A DNA stretch of 64,000 bases from NCBI GenBank assembly GCA_023333565.1, contig JAJKFH010004158.1, positions 1,116,001 to 1,180,000 of the forward strand. The letters are read 5' to 3'. Every line of letters begins with the position of its first letter. Positions within the stretch are counted from its first letter, which is position 1. The DNA comes from Puffinus mauretanicus. Taxonomy: Eukaryota > Chordata > Aves > Procellariiformes > Procellariidae. Made by a program: the position numbers and the translations under genes. The notes beneath the pieces are model-generated. The model was not told where the DNA came from, ran no database searches, and saw only the letters and a list, made by a program, of their open reading frames with translations. Below are positions 52,073-64,000 of the stretch, one piece after another.

Positions 52073-52091
52073 ATTCTATGATTCTATGATT
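52073..52091 (+). repeat. CR1 terminal octamer repeat (ATTCTATG)2
   Basis: Two ATTCTATG units and a partial third (ATT) close the CR1 copy. This microsatellite-like end replaces the poly(A) tail of other LINEs and marks the exact 3' border. Confidence 0.95.
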
Positions 52092-55000
52092 AAGATTCAA
52101 ACACTAACATTCACTAAACAAATGTGAGAGGAAGACTTGCCTTATATGCTTTGATACAATAGAGTTTGATGGAAGAGATTTTATCTCTGTTTTCCCTTGT
52201 TCTGTTTTCACTTAACAGGAAATCTTTATACATTGGCAGTCAGATTTCACAGCTAAAAAAATTCCTGCCTTGAAAATCTGAGAGTCTTTCATCTATTTTC
52301 TTTTAGCGCACATCAATGAGTGTTTCATCTGAGACGCATCAGGATATACACTAAGCTCTTAAACACATTAAACCAACTGGATCAAGTCCTTTAAATGTGT
52401 TAACTTATGTCTGCCTTGCTCTTTCATTTTACATCATTTCCTTTTCGTTTATTAATTCTACGTGTACCGTACCAAAGCAGAATAAACGAGAACTAATTTT
52501 TTCTCAGGCCATTTTATATCCCTTTCCCCTTCATCTCCTTGCCACTTTACGTATGTCTAGTAATCATACCCTGCACAGACAACCAGTATCTCAAATACAC
52601 GAACAGGAAAGAATTCAATTGTTCCTCTTCCTTGTTGAATCCCTTCTGGTTCCAACCATCAGTGACATTGCCACTGCTCCATTATCAACTGAAGTTCATA
52701 CTTTCTTCTTTTTCAGTACTTTTTTCCTTCCCAATAGTCTCTTCAACAGTTTTTTCTTTATTTACCCATTGCAGAACTTGTAATAGCTATCTCTTCAACC
52801 CTTTTAATTTTTAAGTTTCCCACTCAGGTCCTAAGTAACGTCTAATAAGATGAAAGGATTCTCCTATTCTTGAGCCTCCACGTATCTGCTACAATTCCTT
52901 TTATATACCTCCAGAATATTGCTACTCAAGTCATTTCACCTCTCCAATCACTTTGGCTATGTCCAGCTTATGCTTGTCCACATTTAGCTATTAACTTTTA
53001 TTTAAACAAAGTACATCTAATCATTTTACTCATCTATCTAATATTACATTAACCCATACTATCGTTTTAGCTGAAAGACAGAGATTAACTGTGTCATCAA
53101 CGTAAGCATCACTGTAGTATTCAAGCCTTGTATTGGAAGTTGATATTCTTATTATTTTACTCTGGCATCCAGCAAACATTGTGCTACAGCAGCAGCACGT
53201 GTACTGATTACAACAGGGTACGGGAGGTCATAACCTACATCTACTCCATGGCAAAGATCTGCTGACTTTGGGGAAATGCTTCTTTCCTGCTCTAAACTCG
53301 AGTAAAGGTGATGTAACATATGCTTCCAACGAGAAGGAAACCATGAATCCAAACAAACAGAAGATGGAGGTTAAGTTCTTATTATAATTTACACTGGTAG
53401 CTTCCAGAAGCTTGCGGTTTTCAGCATCATAAAAGGTCGTAGATCTGGCTTTCACAGTGAGCTAGGTCACATAATCTTTATTATCTTTGTTTCACGGATG
53501 TATACCGCACACAACCAAAATAACAAGAAAGATGAGCCTCCACTCTGACGTGACACAGCCATGCGTTTCAGCAAGCTGGAAACTACCATTTAAACAGCCG
53601 GGAGAACATCTGTAGAATTTCTGAAGGTATTTCAACACCATCTCTTTTGGTAGCATTGCAGCAGAGTGCAAACAGCCAGAGCAATTTTATGTAAGTGTTT
53701 CACATAAACATTGGTGGACCTTTTCTAGCCACAAGCACTTCAAAGAAGTAGGAGGCAATTTCTTTAAATACTTTGATTATATAATTTAGTCTATTTGTTG
53801 AAAGAGAGGAGGAGTTGATAACAGGGCCATCATTGGTGCGACTTCTTACATATGTAACTCATCTCGAAAGCTCTTCATGTCTCTGGCTCCCTGCTAGCTT
53901 CAACCATGCTAACAAAAAAGGGAATGGGCAGAAATCTTAAACCCCTAGGCCCTAAACAAGAATCGTGATGGACAGAAACAGTAAGAAAATACACACATGT
54001 ATGGCCAAACTCCAGACCTGACCGCAATAGCCCTGTGCTCCACTACGGCTCATCTGTAACAGAGGAAGAAATCTGAATCTCAGATTCATTCCCGATTTCA
54101 TCATTAAATGCTATGCCAGCGGGATACAGGCTGCACGAGCCCAGAGGATGTAAAGCCTGTGCTTAATACTTTTTAAAAATTATTTGCTTCTAGGGATGAC
54201 TTGTATCAATTTTCATTTCAGGTCAGCATATATAACATACAAACACTTTTTTTTTACCATACACACACCATATTTGCATATTCACCTTTCCCTACACTCA
54301 GTTCTTCAAGACCTCCCATTCCGTTGCACTCCTAGATGTGACCAGGGACAAATCACTGGATGTTCCATTCCCAAGGCCATACTCAAAATGAGGAACGGGA
54401 AGGACAAGAAACTATCTGAATTTGAAACCTCTGTTTCTGCCTCAATTAGCTTTCCTAGAAATGGCATTAGAAACTTAAAGTACAGCAAAAAACTAAAACA
54501 CAGCTTTCTGCATAATAATCTTCCAATCCAGTGGATTCTATGGTGAGCAGTAACAGGTGAGTTTGGGACTTTAAAAGCCATTCCCCCTCTGCCCCAAAGA
54601 AAGCCATTGATGGGTCTAAGTTGTACAAATGGCAGCATGCATATATATTACTCAAACAGGAATTTGTAATATGAGTGCACATTGCACATGGTGAAAAACG
54701 CTAAAAAAGACAGGGGAAGAAGGGTAAATCTCTAAAAGGGAAATACATTATTAAAAGATATCTTTGTAATATATGCAAAGCTGTCTTTTTGACTAAGCTA
54801 TTGACGAGGGAAAAAGGACTATAGGTCTTTGCTATTACAGTGCGCTGCCAGCTTTCAGCTTTATATACTCACTTCTCCGGTGCGATTTGAATATCCTAGT
54901 CCTTTGCCATTTTTACCCTCTCTCCCCAGCATTCGACTGAATTTTAAATGTCTAACACATTGACATTCACTGAATGAGATGGAATAAAAGTGTGCAGTGA

Positions 55001-57514
55001 ATAATCAGCAGTGAATAACATCCGGAAAGCACTTGTGTATTTCTTTCCTACTGAGAAAAATGTCCTAAACAACATTTGATTTATTTACCCCGATGTTTTC
55101 CTTACAGGGACTGACATTGCTGTTGACTGGGCATTTATTTATGATCAGATGGTACCAGGCTCTGTGGGTTTCGTAGCAGGAAATGTGAAATTCATTACTC
55201 TTATCACACTACACAGTCCATCTTTTATGTATTATATAGTGTACCAATTTACCGCAGGTGTAGACTTGAAAACCTGAAAAATGAATATTTAATGATTATA
55301 ACATTATATATGCCTGTATTTTGTTGTAAGGAAAATGTATCAGTGTATTTTGCTGCATATATTCTGTTATGTTTTTCTAACAGGTCAGTATTTGCAATGG
55401 TATCGTCCAGCTGTTGGTACCAGACATTTATTTCTGCTTTAGCTGGCATCACTTCTCCCAAATTCTTTCTAGTAAAAGAGGTTCTACTAAAAATAGGAAG
55501 AGCAAGATGACATCTCTTCAATGAGCAAAATTATTGAATCTGATAAAACAGAAGTAACTTCCTCTGAATCAGAATTAGTCTATTTTCATATCTGTGCCTG
55601 GGAACCAAGCTGTCGTCTCGCTTAAATCACATGACCATTGGATTCAGAATGTGAATTTAACAGCTGAGTTCTGAAGTAAATCTTTTTCAATAAGAAGCAT
55701 TCAAACAGAAGTATTAAAAAAAAAAAGTTTCTCACTAAATTTTCCTTCATAATATAATTAACATATAATGCAATATTGTGGTGGTTGACTCAAATGCAAC
55801 TTCCATATATTTCTATTTATAAGCTAAATAACTATGACACACAAGTAAAGTAAATACTTCAGCTTATACTCTAAACCTTGAAAGTACATAGTCCATCATA
55901 TTATCTCTGCTTAATTCACTTGTTTGTGCGTTATCACACGTTATTAAGATAAATAAAACTTCCGTAACAAAAGTGAGCAGACTAACACTTCACATACCAG
56001 ACTTGATGTCAAGCATATAATGGCTCAGCCAACCTAGCATTCTTAATTTGCTATCTATAGCAATGAAATGAAGCATAAAGGAAAAAAAAGGGGGAAAGGA
56101 GAAGAAGACACAAAACCTCAAAAGAAAATAGCAGTTCAGTTACAAGATTTTCTATGAAACCATGAATATTTATGAAAAAGCTAGGTTTTTTTTTCACTTA
56201 GCTTCAAATGTCTCCTTTAAAAACTCTTCTCAAATATTAAGACACGTATTAAAAAAAAATAAACTGTGCATATAAAAGAAGGCCAGAATGAAAGACATGC
56301 AGCTTTTAAGATAAGCATGCTTTCAGTGCAGGCATCTGCATTCAGAAGAGCATTTACACAAATTAACATATTTTATCCACTGTAAGGACCATAAAGCATT
56401 TCCAATTCAGCACATAATTTTTATTTGAATTGGTATGACAAAATCTTTAAGTGTAGCACTAGTAGAAGATATAAGAAGCTGCAATGACCAAAGGCAACAG
56501 TGGATTTCCCTGCGTAAAGAAATGAATAACAATCAAAAAAAGAAGGTTTGGATATTTGGGGCAGAGGGAGGATGTTATTCTCAAATTTACAGAATCAGCT
56601 TCTTATTACCACGATGTTTTAAAGCAAATATAATCTCCTTCTGAGTGAAGACAGAGAAAAAGATTACATGATACAGTACAATCCCTTCTCTAGAAACAGG
56701 GCAATTTTGTCATCAATACATGGGTGAGAGATGTCATTACTCTTGGAAAATAAAAGAATTAGAAAGCTACTATACAGCTATCAGGCACGGTGCTACGCCT
56801 AGCAAACGAGGTCTCTCCACATTCAAAGCTCTATACCGTTTGCACATTAAGGTCTGCTCATACTATAGCTAGTTCCTTCATCTACCAAAATTCAAGTTGC
56901 AATGCTTTGGCACATGCCATAGATAGGGTTGCTATGGTACAGCACTCACAAAGGGAATGACTGCTCCAGCACTTTATTTCATGGCTGCAAGGACTTGTCT
57001 TCCTTGATCAATTTTAAGTTAGTGATGAAAATACTAATAAGACTGAAATAGGAAAAGCAAATTTAGGGAACTATACTGGCTCTTGGGCTGTGCCATGATG
57101 TAATTCTCTGCAGTAAAACTTCCAGAAGAGATCGTTACCTCTCGGGTATATGTAGGAAATATACTAAACTACCTTCTAAATATACACTATGTTCAGTTGT
57201 ATGTATAAAGCATCAATATAGCGGATAATAAGTTACTTGTAAATTAGTTTTTTCCACTTTACTCGCGCTTTGATGAACATAAGACGCCTTTCCAAGGTGG
57301 GTTCTGTATCAGAAAAGATAATTTATTCTACATTAATGATTACAGAAAACAGACTTGATTAAATACATAACGTCCAACATGTACTGCCATCCTCTAAATA
57401 GACTTTCCCAATAACAAATTGTCTTTTGCCCATGTTTATGGGTGGCATTTATCCCACCCTACCATCAGACACTTAATGAATATGCCTAAATTATCAACTT
57501 AGCTGTCCCTTTTT

Positions 57515-57534
57515 GGGAGGGAGGGAGGGAGGGA
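57515..57534. repeat. (GGGA)5 microsatellite
   Basis: Five GGGA units form a 20-bp purine tract followed by GAAGTG. Its four-plus G runs could in principle form a G-quadruplex on the plus strand, though each run is only three Gs. Confidence 0.9.
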
Positions 57535-58483
57535 GAAGTGTACCTCCTTCGTTCACGTCTGCAGATACCTAAACTCAGATCCCTCAGTTAAGCACCCAAA
57601 GACAGATAACACGAATCTGGGCCTTACCGGGCCACAGAAGACTCCATGTCCTCACCTGAATATTTTTAGGGAATCGAGATTTTTTTTTTTTGCCTGAGGC
57701 AGACTACGGCAGAGCTCCCTTTCTCAACTCTGTTTCTCAAAGGATTCTTAGTCAATCAGAATTTTTTTTTATTAACACAGGTGCATATAATATGGCATAT
57801 GCACAGTACTCTGTCTAAAATCTATTACAAATTATTCTGATATATATTACTTCTAGTATACTTCATTGCTTCATGAGCACCACAGTCTTACAGATTTAGA
57901 AATTGTTATTTTAATTTACAAACTGAGAGTCCAGATCCTAAGTAAAAGTAAAATCTGCCCCCAAATAGGTGAAAATACTGTGAAGAAGCTGCCATTACTA
58001 CCACATTTGAACCCTCAAAACTAGAACCTCCACTGTGAACCTAAAGTCAGAAATCCACGGCCTGGACCTACGCAAGAAATCTTGGCAGCGGCACTGTCAA
58101 ATAAAAATCTCACTGAAATATGTCTGAAATGATACCAGTAATTTGTTACCCTTGCTTAAACAACGTGTAGGAGAGAGAAGGCTCACGGTGACTCAACATG
58201 CAGGCAAACTGGCACTGTATTTACCCGTTGTCACTATCTGGAACTCCAGAGTAATAAATGGATGAAACGCAGCTCATAAAAATATTCATATGATGAAATT
58301 TATGGCTTACATTAAAGCATGTTTAACTTGAAAAATGACTACGTAAAGCTCAACTGAGCTGTTCCCTGTGTATATTCGCAGTCATATCTGTTTACTTTGG
58401 AGCTGCATGTTTAAATTTATTTCCACTTGTGCATGTCCAAACTGTGTGCACGTCCCAAACAGCTGAAACTTTTTCTCTTTTGA

Positions 58484-58508
<25 letters not shown>
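58484..58508. repeat. Poly(T) run, 25 bp
   Basis: Twenty-five T residues lie just left of the GC-richer patch at 58600. No minus-strand retroposon body is recognised to the right of it. Confidence 0.9.
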
Positions 58509-58516
<8 letters not shown>

Positions 58517-58599
58517 TGCAGGTACTATATTTAAAACAGAGCCTGGTACAATTCAATCTTCTAGACCATAGACATAGCCAAACCCTGAGATGGATAGTG

Positions 58600-58960
58600 C
58601 AGAACTCCTGTCCCCTTCCCTCTGCAAAGCCAAGGCAGAAAGGACGGGCAAGCTTCGCCGCTCGCAGTGCAAGAAACCAGCCCTGCAAAGCCTGGCTTGC
58701 CGAGAACAGGACTGTATCCAGAGCGCTGGTTCCTCTTTCTTTTAACACGCCATTCACATGGGAAGAGCCACAGTTATCCTCCATGCACAACACAGCTGTC
58801 TGGGACCACGGAGGCGAACACGTCTAATATCAAGCCATCTTTGCCCGCCTCAAAGGCTGCTGGGGGAAGGAGGCAGCGGGAGGAGGCTGGCCACATGAAT
58901 CGACCTGCGCGGGCAGAGCCAGCTGGCTGCCGGTTAGGCAACCCAGCCTAAAGCTTCGAC
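58600..58960. other. GC-richer, CpG-bearing patch
   Basis: This 360-bp stretch stands out from its AT-rich surroundings: by eye it is around 60% GC in its densest lines and carries about 16 CpG dinucleotides, for example in CTTCGCCGCTCGCAG and CCTGCGCGGGCAG. It is below the usual CpG-island standard in length and density. Overlapping open frames on both strands show no protein family. It could be a regulatory element, an unrecognised exon of a noncoding RNA, or simply local composition. Confidence 0.4.
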
Positions 58961-61900
58961 CAGAAAGCTGCTGCACAGATGCCAGTATAGATTACATAGG
59001 TCTTATTTATACCTCTATTAGCATAACTAACAAGGAGTAAGCAGGATTCTCTTCCAGCCCATACATAAAACAAGTATCTCCTTCAAGTGTTTTTCACTGT
59101 AGATAAAGAGTGAAAAAAAATCTTTCCCATGCTCTTAAGCTTCTCAATTTTCCAGTAGCAACAACACACTTTTTCTTTTTTTGGGCACAGCAGAAATATA
59201 CTACTCGTACTTCTCAGTTTAACATCCCCTACGGTTTTATTCTGTCATCTTTTCTGTGGTATCTACATTTGTAATATATTGAGGGAAAATAAATACGAAA
59301 CTTCCACAATGCAATCTGCATGGTCTTCAAACAACACACCGTGTTCACAACGTGACACACTACTACCAGGTGGTTTCGTCGCAAATTCCGTACCAACATA
59401 CCGATAAAAGCAGCTAGTAATGACATACCTATGGACAATGCTACTCTTTGGACATATTACAATGTATATGGGAAAATGAAAAATTATCATTCTAAAAATA
59501 TTGATAGAGTAGTAACAGGATGAGGTGTTTTTTGCAAGTGGACTTGCACTCATAAGGACAGTACTGAACCAGAATGTTTTCAGTACAGAATTATTTTCCC
59601 TTTATTTCATTCACAAATACAGGTCAGCCTTATGGAAATAATACTTCAAAGACAGAAGTACAATTTCCAGTATGTACAGATCAATTCATGCTACAGTGTA
59701 ATTCATGCCACTCGTGTATTGAACTTCTTTTAGTTGATCTGTTTTGTGTAAAGAACTGCTTTTCCTTCTGCCTCAGAAAGAACCTATCCCTCCCCCCAGA
59801 TATATGTATATAAAAACTTGAGTGCAGTTTCTTTTTCTTTTCCCTTTTCTGAGACAAAAACCCCCAACAAATTGAAAACCAAACCAGCAAGTGCAGAGGA
59901 GGACAATCAGCCAGGGAGACTTGGGAGCAACCAGATGACTTCACAAAACCATTGTGTATTTAGATGTGAATATTTGCAATTAAATGCTGTTATAAGTGAA
60001 TAGCATGTACAACCTTTTCAAAACCAGCATCTATTCCTAATTCCATTACATCCAGTTTGCTAAAGAACAGCCTGAGTGACCCGTCATTTACAGAATGAGT
60101 ATTCCTCAGAGACAGACACATTTAATCGGGGAGGGAAAAAAGATATAATTCAGAGGAGACATGTGGATTGAGAACCAAACTCTTCTTAAATCTTTTCTGA
60201 ACTGTCTTTTATTGCTCAGTTGAAAGGAATTTGCAGTGCAAAATGATAAGAAATACAAACCACCTTCTTAATACTTATGCCAAAACATTTACTTTTCTTT
60301 TTAATGCCACTTTAATTTCTGGTAAAATTCCAAACCAAGGGTTTATATTTCATGATATTGTCAACTTTGCATAAAACTACTGGTACTACTCATGACTTAT
60401 ACAGCCTCAGGGAGACTATTGATTTTTTCCCCTTCATAAATCTGAAAATGCTCTGTCTCTTCCCAGTGGACCCATTATATTTATTGGTAACTATCCCAAA
60501 ACAACTGCTCAAGGTTATAGCTATGAAAACATTTGGGGTTTTAATTCACTATAGAGAGTCCAGAAAAGCCCACAGGTTTTGGCCCAGAACCCAAAATTTG
60601 CCCTGACTGCAAAAGATATATTTTTTTTTTTATTGTGTGTCAGGACTACAGGGTAAAACTTCCTCTCTGGACAGGGCTTATACCCTCTCTAATGGAATAT
60701 TTCGAAGCAAATTTTAAAGGAAGGTGAAAAGTGAAACAAGCCCTTCTTTATAGGCAGTCGAGATCAGACAATGACAGCTACCAATAAATATTGGTATAAA
60801 TAAATATTTCATAAATTTCATAAATTTTCTTATGTAATAGCTAAAACAAATAAACTATCCTGGCCCGCAAGAACAGACGCCCAACTTTTGAAAACCATTT
60901 GAATGTCTGACATCTCAGATGGAAATAAAATATGTGGAGGTGTTGTCAAAGATGAAAAAGAAGATTTAAGCTCTTCAGGTCATTAAAATACAGTATGCTG
61001 TAATGACTGATTATGTTGCTATTGCTTTAATTGGCGTTTGAATCTTCAAAGATAACTTTGCATCAACTTTTAAGCTAATTTATGAAGGAACAAGGGCTGG
61101 CATCATGCAATAATCTTCTACTTCCTCTACCTGTACTGAATCCAAATGGAAGATTTGCATGTGAATTTTTTAAAAACTATACTCAGCCACATATCCTATG
61201 CTGTAATGATCTTCCAGGAGAGTATATGCTGACTGTACCCATGCCTGTGGGATGTTCCGCTCAACACAAGAAAACTGCTGCCAATAGGCACAAAGGCACT
61301 TTAATCTGAGTCATGGGGCTACTTGTAAACTTATCCACGGCCACCCCTGGAGCAGGTGCTCGAAATACGTAGAAGAGCATGAGAGTAAAGATTTTGATTT
61401 CTTTCCCTGTGTTACTGGTAGGGACTTGAAAGGGGGGAGTACCATCACCCTTAGCACGTTACCTGTTTCGCAAAGCAGCTGTGCACCGCACTGCAAGGAA
61501 AAGAATGCTGCCTCCAAAATCAGCAGCTACAGCAATGTCATTTAGTTTTCAGACATGTAAAAATATAGTCATCACAATAAAAACTGTAGCCTTTGCCAAC
61601 AGATTTCACTAAGTGGTATCTGAGATACCATAATTTTGATTACATTTAGAACAAAAGCATATGCCTACTGTGCAGCTGAAGTACGCAAATGCGGACTATA
61701 TATTGCTTTGCACTGTACTTTAATAAATTAAACACAGAAATTGCAGTACGTTATCCATATTCTACATGAAAATACCTACAGCATAATTGATAACTGGCAG
61801 CTGACCAGTTGGCAAGGCAAGCCTAGACTTTGCGTATCACATGAACACATAGTCTTCCATTTGTAATCTAGCTTTCATAAAATGAGCAGTGGCAAATTTT

Positions 61901-64000
61901 CAGGTCTGTAAATTCTAAGCTGAACCAACACACTCAACTATAAAATCTTGTGTCCCAAGTGTATGACCTGTTCCAGAAAAAAACTAGTTTTACTTCAGAT
62001 CATTCTACAGTGTCAGCTTTTATAACCATGTTTGGTAAATATATATCATGGCACATACTTCTGTTTTGCTATAAACCTTCGAAAGAAAACAGCTTCCAAC
62101 AATAATCCAAAAATGAGGGGTATTTCCAATAACGTGAGATTGTCAAACGTTAAGACAACAGGTTTACTTGCTTTCATGCTGTACTGGTTATTTTTTAATG
62201 ACAAGATTTCATAACGTTGCTCTTTTCCTTTACTCTTCACAATATTAAAGTTACTATCACCTGATTACCGTGGCAAGAGAATTATCATAAATCTTTCCTG
62301 CTTTGCTCGAGTTACATTTAAAAAATTCAAAATGAGAAAAATGCTCCATGTGCATGTACCCCTAACTGTACATGGAGTTTCTTATAGATACATAGTGATG
62401 ACAGAAACAGTAGTTTTCAGAAATTATTTACTAATACATTATCATTAAAATATGTCATATCTACAACTTAAAAAATGATTGTCATAGTAGGAAACATTCA
62501 CAGCCTACAATCACAGAAAAACTGTACTTCCTAAAATTTATTGAGAAATGTATAGACTATATTTTGACCCACTCACATGTAGAATTAGTTTTTATATGAC
62601 AATTTATGAGAGGAAAATGTGGAATGTAAATGTACAGATAATTAAAATCTCTCAATATTTTACCATAAAATCTTTACATAAATTACTGAGGCTGTGTGTA
62701 GGGAGAAAACACAGATAGAATCCAGGCTCGTTTCAGGATTCAAGCAAGTGACTTCAAAGTAAATAAACACACCTCTGACAAGCACAAAACATGATAAAAT
62801 GCACCTTTTTTCTTTTCTAAACAGGACTCATTATTAAATAAAACCTCTCTCTCCAGGGGAAAGCAACCATGTTGCATGGTAAAAAAAGCACTGGAAAGCA
62901 CCGCACTTGGGCTGAAAGCCACAAACACTCTGCTGCAGCTTTTTTCCTTTGCCATTAGAAGCAGTGACATAGTTAGTCAAAACACTGCGCTGATACGATG
63001 TCCAGGGCGGGTTTCAATGCCAGCCGTTCGCATCATCTTTAGGGAGAAAGGGGTATGATTTGGGACTGGAGCTATGTTTGGAACCTGTCCAAGGTTGTCC
63101 AAGAGATCGCCACCCAAATAAGAAAAGTCACAAGGTAAGAAATGACGAAATATATTTGGTGTTATCTCGGTATCAACCTGCCAGTGAATATGGCATGATT
63201 CACTTGGTCCTTACAACCTGGTTTCTCCCAGTACAGCTCAGGTTTCTTGCTGCTTCCCCTTTTTCCTTCTGAGCACAAAGAGAAAAACGATGCCTATAAT
63301 TTCCCATGATTTTCCATCTTTCCCAGCCTACCCTCCACTGACCCCAACATAAAAAGTCATCAAGCAGATTATGCAGAATTCCACATTAAGATTTTTTACA
63401 TATATCTGTACGGCAAAATGAACATGTGATTTAGCATTTGCTAGACTTATTTTACATGTTAGATAAGTTACACTATTCTTTCGTTTCCTCTGCTATGCAA
63501 TGAAACAACGAGCAGTGGGGCTAACCATGATAGCATCTACATTTTGAAGTCACACTCACTGAAATAAATACGACATTCCAGTTAGAAATATCTAAGATTT
63601 CAAACAGAATTGACTATACAAGTTGTATTCGCTTCACAGTCACACAGTTGAGAAGTTTTCTTCTCAACTGCAGAGACAGAGACTCTCTCACCCCTCTCTT
63701 TAAGTGACGGTTACAGCCCTGAGCAACAAGAATTTAGCCTAGTACACACTTTAGGATGAAATACCACTACGTACTTAACCCTTTTTTCAGTGCATATTAG
63801 CCTGTGTAATATTTTTAGGGGAAAGGATGCAGCTGCATCATCTTTAGATCACTAAGAAATTGTTGCTGTCATAAGAAAGTGCCCCAAAAGGCCAAAAAGC
63901 AAGTCATGACGCTGTGATTTTGCATTGATTTTATAGAGAGGATGTCTGAATGCTGCAATGGTGAGAGATATATTCATATCCTCAAGCCCATAGGACAAAA
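58961..64000. other. Unique AT-rich noncoding DNA
   Basis: No exon, RNA gene or transposon is recognised. A short inverted repeat, TACCAATAAATATTGGTA (60779-60796), and an AT-rich repeated ATAAATTTC motif follow each other near 60.8 kb. The interval 60930-61180 has the low-repeat, TAAT-rich texture of conserved noncoding elements. Confidence 0.6.

Larger units (their letters stand above)
51457..52091 (+). mobile_element. CR1 LINE, 5'-truncated, plus strand
   Basis: This is a CR1 tail of about 635 bp. Homology starts near 51457 inside ORF2, runs through the ORF2 stop (TGA at 51994-51996) and the 3' UTR, and ends in the CR1 terminal repeat, with ATTCTATG at 52073-52080 and 52081-52088 followed by ATT. 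The 3' UTR contains a hairpin and the block GGTTGGACTAGATGACC typical of CR1. The orientation is opposite to the copy at 6773-7281 and the 3' UTR differs, so it represents another subfamily. The 5' truncation makes it immobile. The intact frame and clean tail suggest a comparatively recent insertion. Confidence 0.96.
52092..58599. other. Unique AT-rich noncoding DNA
   Basis: No exon or clear transposon is recognised. The part at 52390-53050 is C+T-biased and might be a very old LINE remnant, but this could not be supported. A (GGGA)n microsatellite lies at 57515 and a 25-bp T run at 58484. Confidence 0.6.

Noticed and set aside
52860..53000. Old L2/L3-type LINE fragment
   Set aside because: A few phrases recall LINE ORF2 C-terminal coding sequence, but the similarity is too weak and frame-shifting to defend by eye.
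57880..57960. MIR-like core on the minus strand
   Set aside because: ATTGTTATTTTAATTTACAA followed by ACTGAGAG is loosely MIR-like, but neither the tRNA head nor the conserved core follows.
60779..60796. Inverted repeat TACCAATAAATATTGGTA as a regulatory hairpin
   Set aside because: An 8-bp stem with a 2-nt centre in AT-rich DNA is expected by chance and has no supporting context.
1..64000. CRISPR array, operon, riboswitch, tRNA or rRNA genes
   Set aside because: No regularly spaced repeats, no compact oriented genes and no tRNA or rRNA signatures were seen; the sequence is vertebrate-like.

Overview
The window looks like nuclear DNA from a bird. The evidence is two 5'-truncated CR1 retrotransposons, one of which ends in the 8-bp ATTCTATG repeat typical of CR1, and one solo LTR of a type I know from avian ERVL-like elements. 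A decayed MIR is also present. The DNA is AT-rich and gene-poor, with no Alu, L1 or B1-type elements and no bacterial or plasmid features. I cannot name the species or chromosome.

No protein-coding exon, tRNA, rRNA or known ncRNA could be recognised. Open frames are short (mostly 60-110 codons), many lack an ATG, and their composition follows the local DNA. The only recognisable peptides are the C-terminal ends of CR1 ORF2. The window is best read as intergenic DNA or the inside of a very long intron.

Layout: 1-6.8 kb is unique AT-rich DNA with a perfect 33-bp tandem duplication (254-319) and a minus-strand MIR (about 3670-3816). A minus-strand CR1 tail lies at 6773-7281. From 7.3 to 24.0 kb is unique DNA with ancient-repeat traces (about 14.2, 15.15 and 21.3 kb), short tandem duplications, a 37-bp A run and a perfect hairpin (22963-22992). 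A solo LTR lies at 24012-24548, flanked by a perfect 5-bp target-site duplication. From 24.6 to 48.7 kb is unique DNA with several poly(A) runs, a (TATC)n microsatellite and blocks whose texture resembles conserved noncoding elements (about 27.4-28.1, 30.5 and 35.1 kb). A possible second, older LTR lies at about 48682-49234. A plus-strand CR1 tail lies at 51457-52091. From 52.1 to 64 kb is unique DNA with a GC-richer, CpG-bearing patch at 58600-58960 and another conserved-element-like block at 60.9-61.2 kb.

No genes work together here. The content is a record of retrotransposition on a mostly unique background that may carry distal regulatory elements. I found no evidence of a new biological system; the points most worth checking are the candidate LTR, the candidate conserved blocks and the GC-rich patch.
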